Shown one piece after another: positions 34,232 through 34,259 of a stretch of DNA of 34,259 nucleotides. The translations under genes and the position numbers were made by a program. This DNA is from Lysobacterales bacterium (GTDB lineage: Bacteria; Pseudomonadota; Gammaproteobacteria; Xanthomonadales; Rhodanobacteraceae): NCBI GenBank assembly GCA_017305055.1, contig JAFKMZ010000062.1, positions 1-34,259 of the forward strand, in the 5' to 3' direction. Numbering within the stretch: the stretch's first letter is position 1; each line of letters begins with the position of its first letter. Under the pieces are notes generated by a model. It was not told the DNA's origin, did not search any database, and was given only the letters and a program-made list of their open reading frames with translations.

Positions 34232-34259
34232 GCCTGGACCGCCTCGACATCTTCATCGT
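34228..34259 (-). CDS. C-terminal end of a further phage gene (partial at window edge)
   Basis: Nine codons (DEDVEAVQA) and a TGA overlap the next start by four bases (ATGA). The acidic tail and place in the module suggest an upstream early gene, possibly near the transposition genes A and B, but it is too short to name. Confidence 0.4.
   Translation of the reverse strand, partial: DEDVEAVQA

Overview
The window is high-GC DNA from a motile gammaproteobacterium. The block ftsY / asmA-like / mutY / yggX / tRNA-Phe next to rsmD / coaD, followed by a flagellar locus read by sigma-54-like and sigma-28-like promoters, fits Xanthomonadales (Lysobacteraceae or Rhodanobacteraceae). This placement is inferred from gene order and style; no species can be named.

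Region 1 (1-5273) is a decayed integrated element. It holds the tail of an IS3-family transposase, an iteron-like repeat cluster, an HK97-type major capsid gene, a small cold-shock-domain gene, a P27-like small terminase, and several unnamed phage-type genes. It ends at the 3' end of a tRNA-Phe gene (5274-5349, minus strand), next to a tandem 11-bp repeat. This suggests that the tRNA is the attachment site.

Region 2 (5274-12200) is core chromosome. Leftward genes are ftsY, an AsmA-like gene, mutY and yggX, closely packed or overlapping. Rightward genes are rsmD, coaD, a lipoprotein gene and a TMEM43-family membrane protein gene.

Region 3 (12213-30216) is a flagellar gene cluster. A leftward arm carries flgA, flgM, flgN and an EAL-like/HDOD gene. 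A rightward arm carries flgBCDEFGHIJ, flgKL, fliC, fliD, fliS and a fliT-like gene. The order matches assembly: rod, hook, P- and L-rings, the rod-cap muramidase, hook-filament junction, flagellin, cap and export chaperones. Promoter-like sites suggest a timed programme: a sigma-54-type site before flgB, then sigma-28-type sites before flgM, flgK and fliC. FlgM is the anti-sigma-28 factor.

Region 4 (about 30294-34259) is the early-gene module of a Mu-like transposable phage, read leftward as a chain of overlapping or nearly touching genes: unnamed genes, rdgC, an unnamed gene, a DUF2786 gene, two short phage genes, gp16/gemA-like and mor. No middle or late phage genes follow mor. Flagellar DNA begins within about 200 bp, and a Mu-end-like sequence lies between. 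This is either a sharply truncated prophage or a reduced mini-Mu-like element, and it is the most interesting part of the window. A 22-bp perfect palindrome occurs twice in it, inside neighbouring coding regions.
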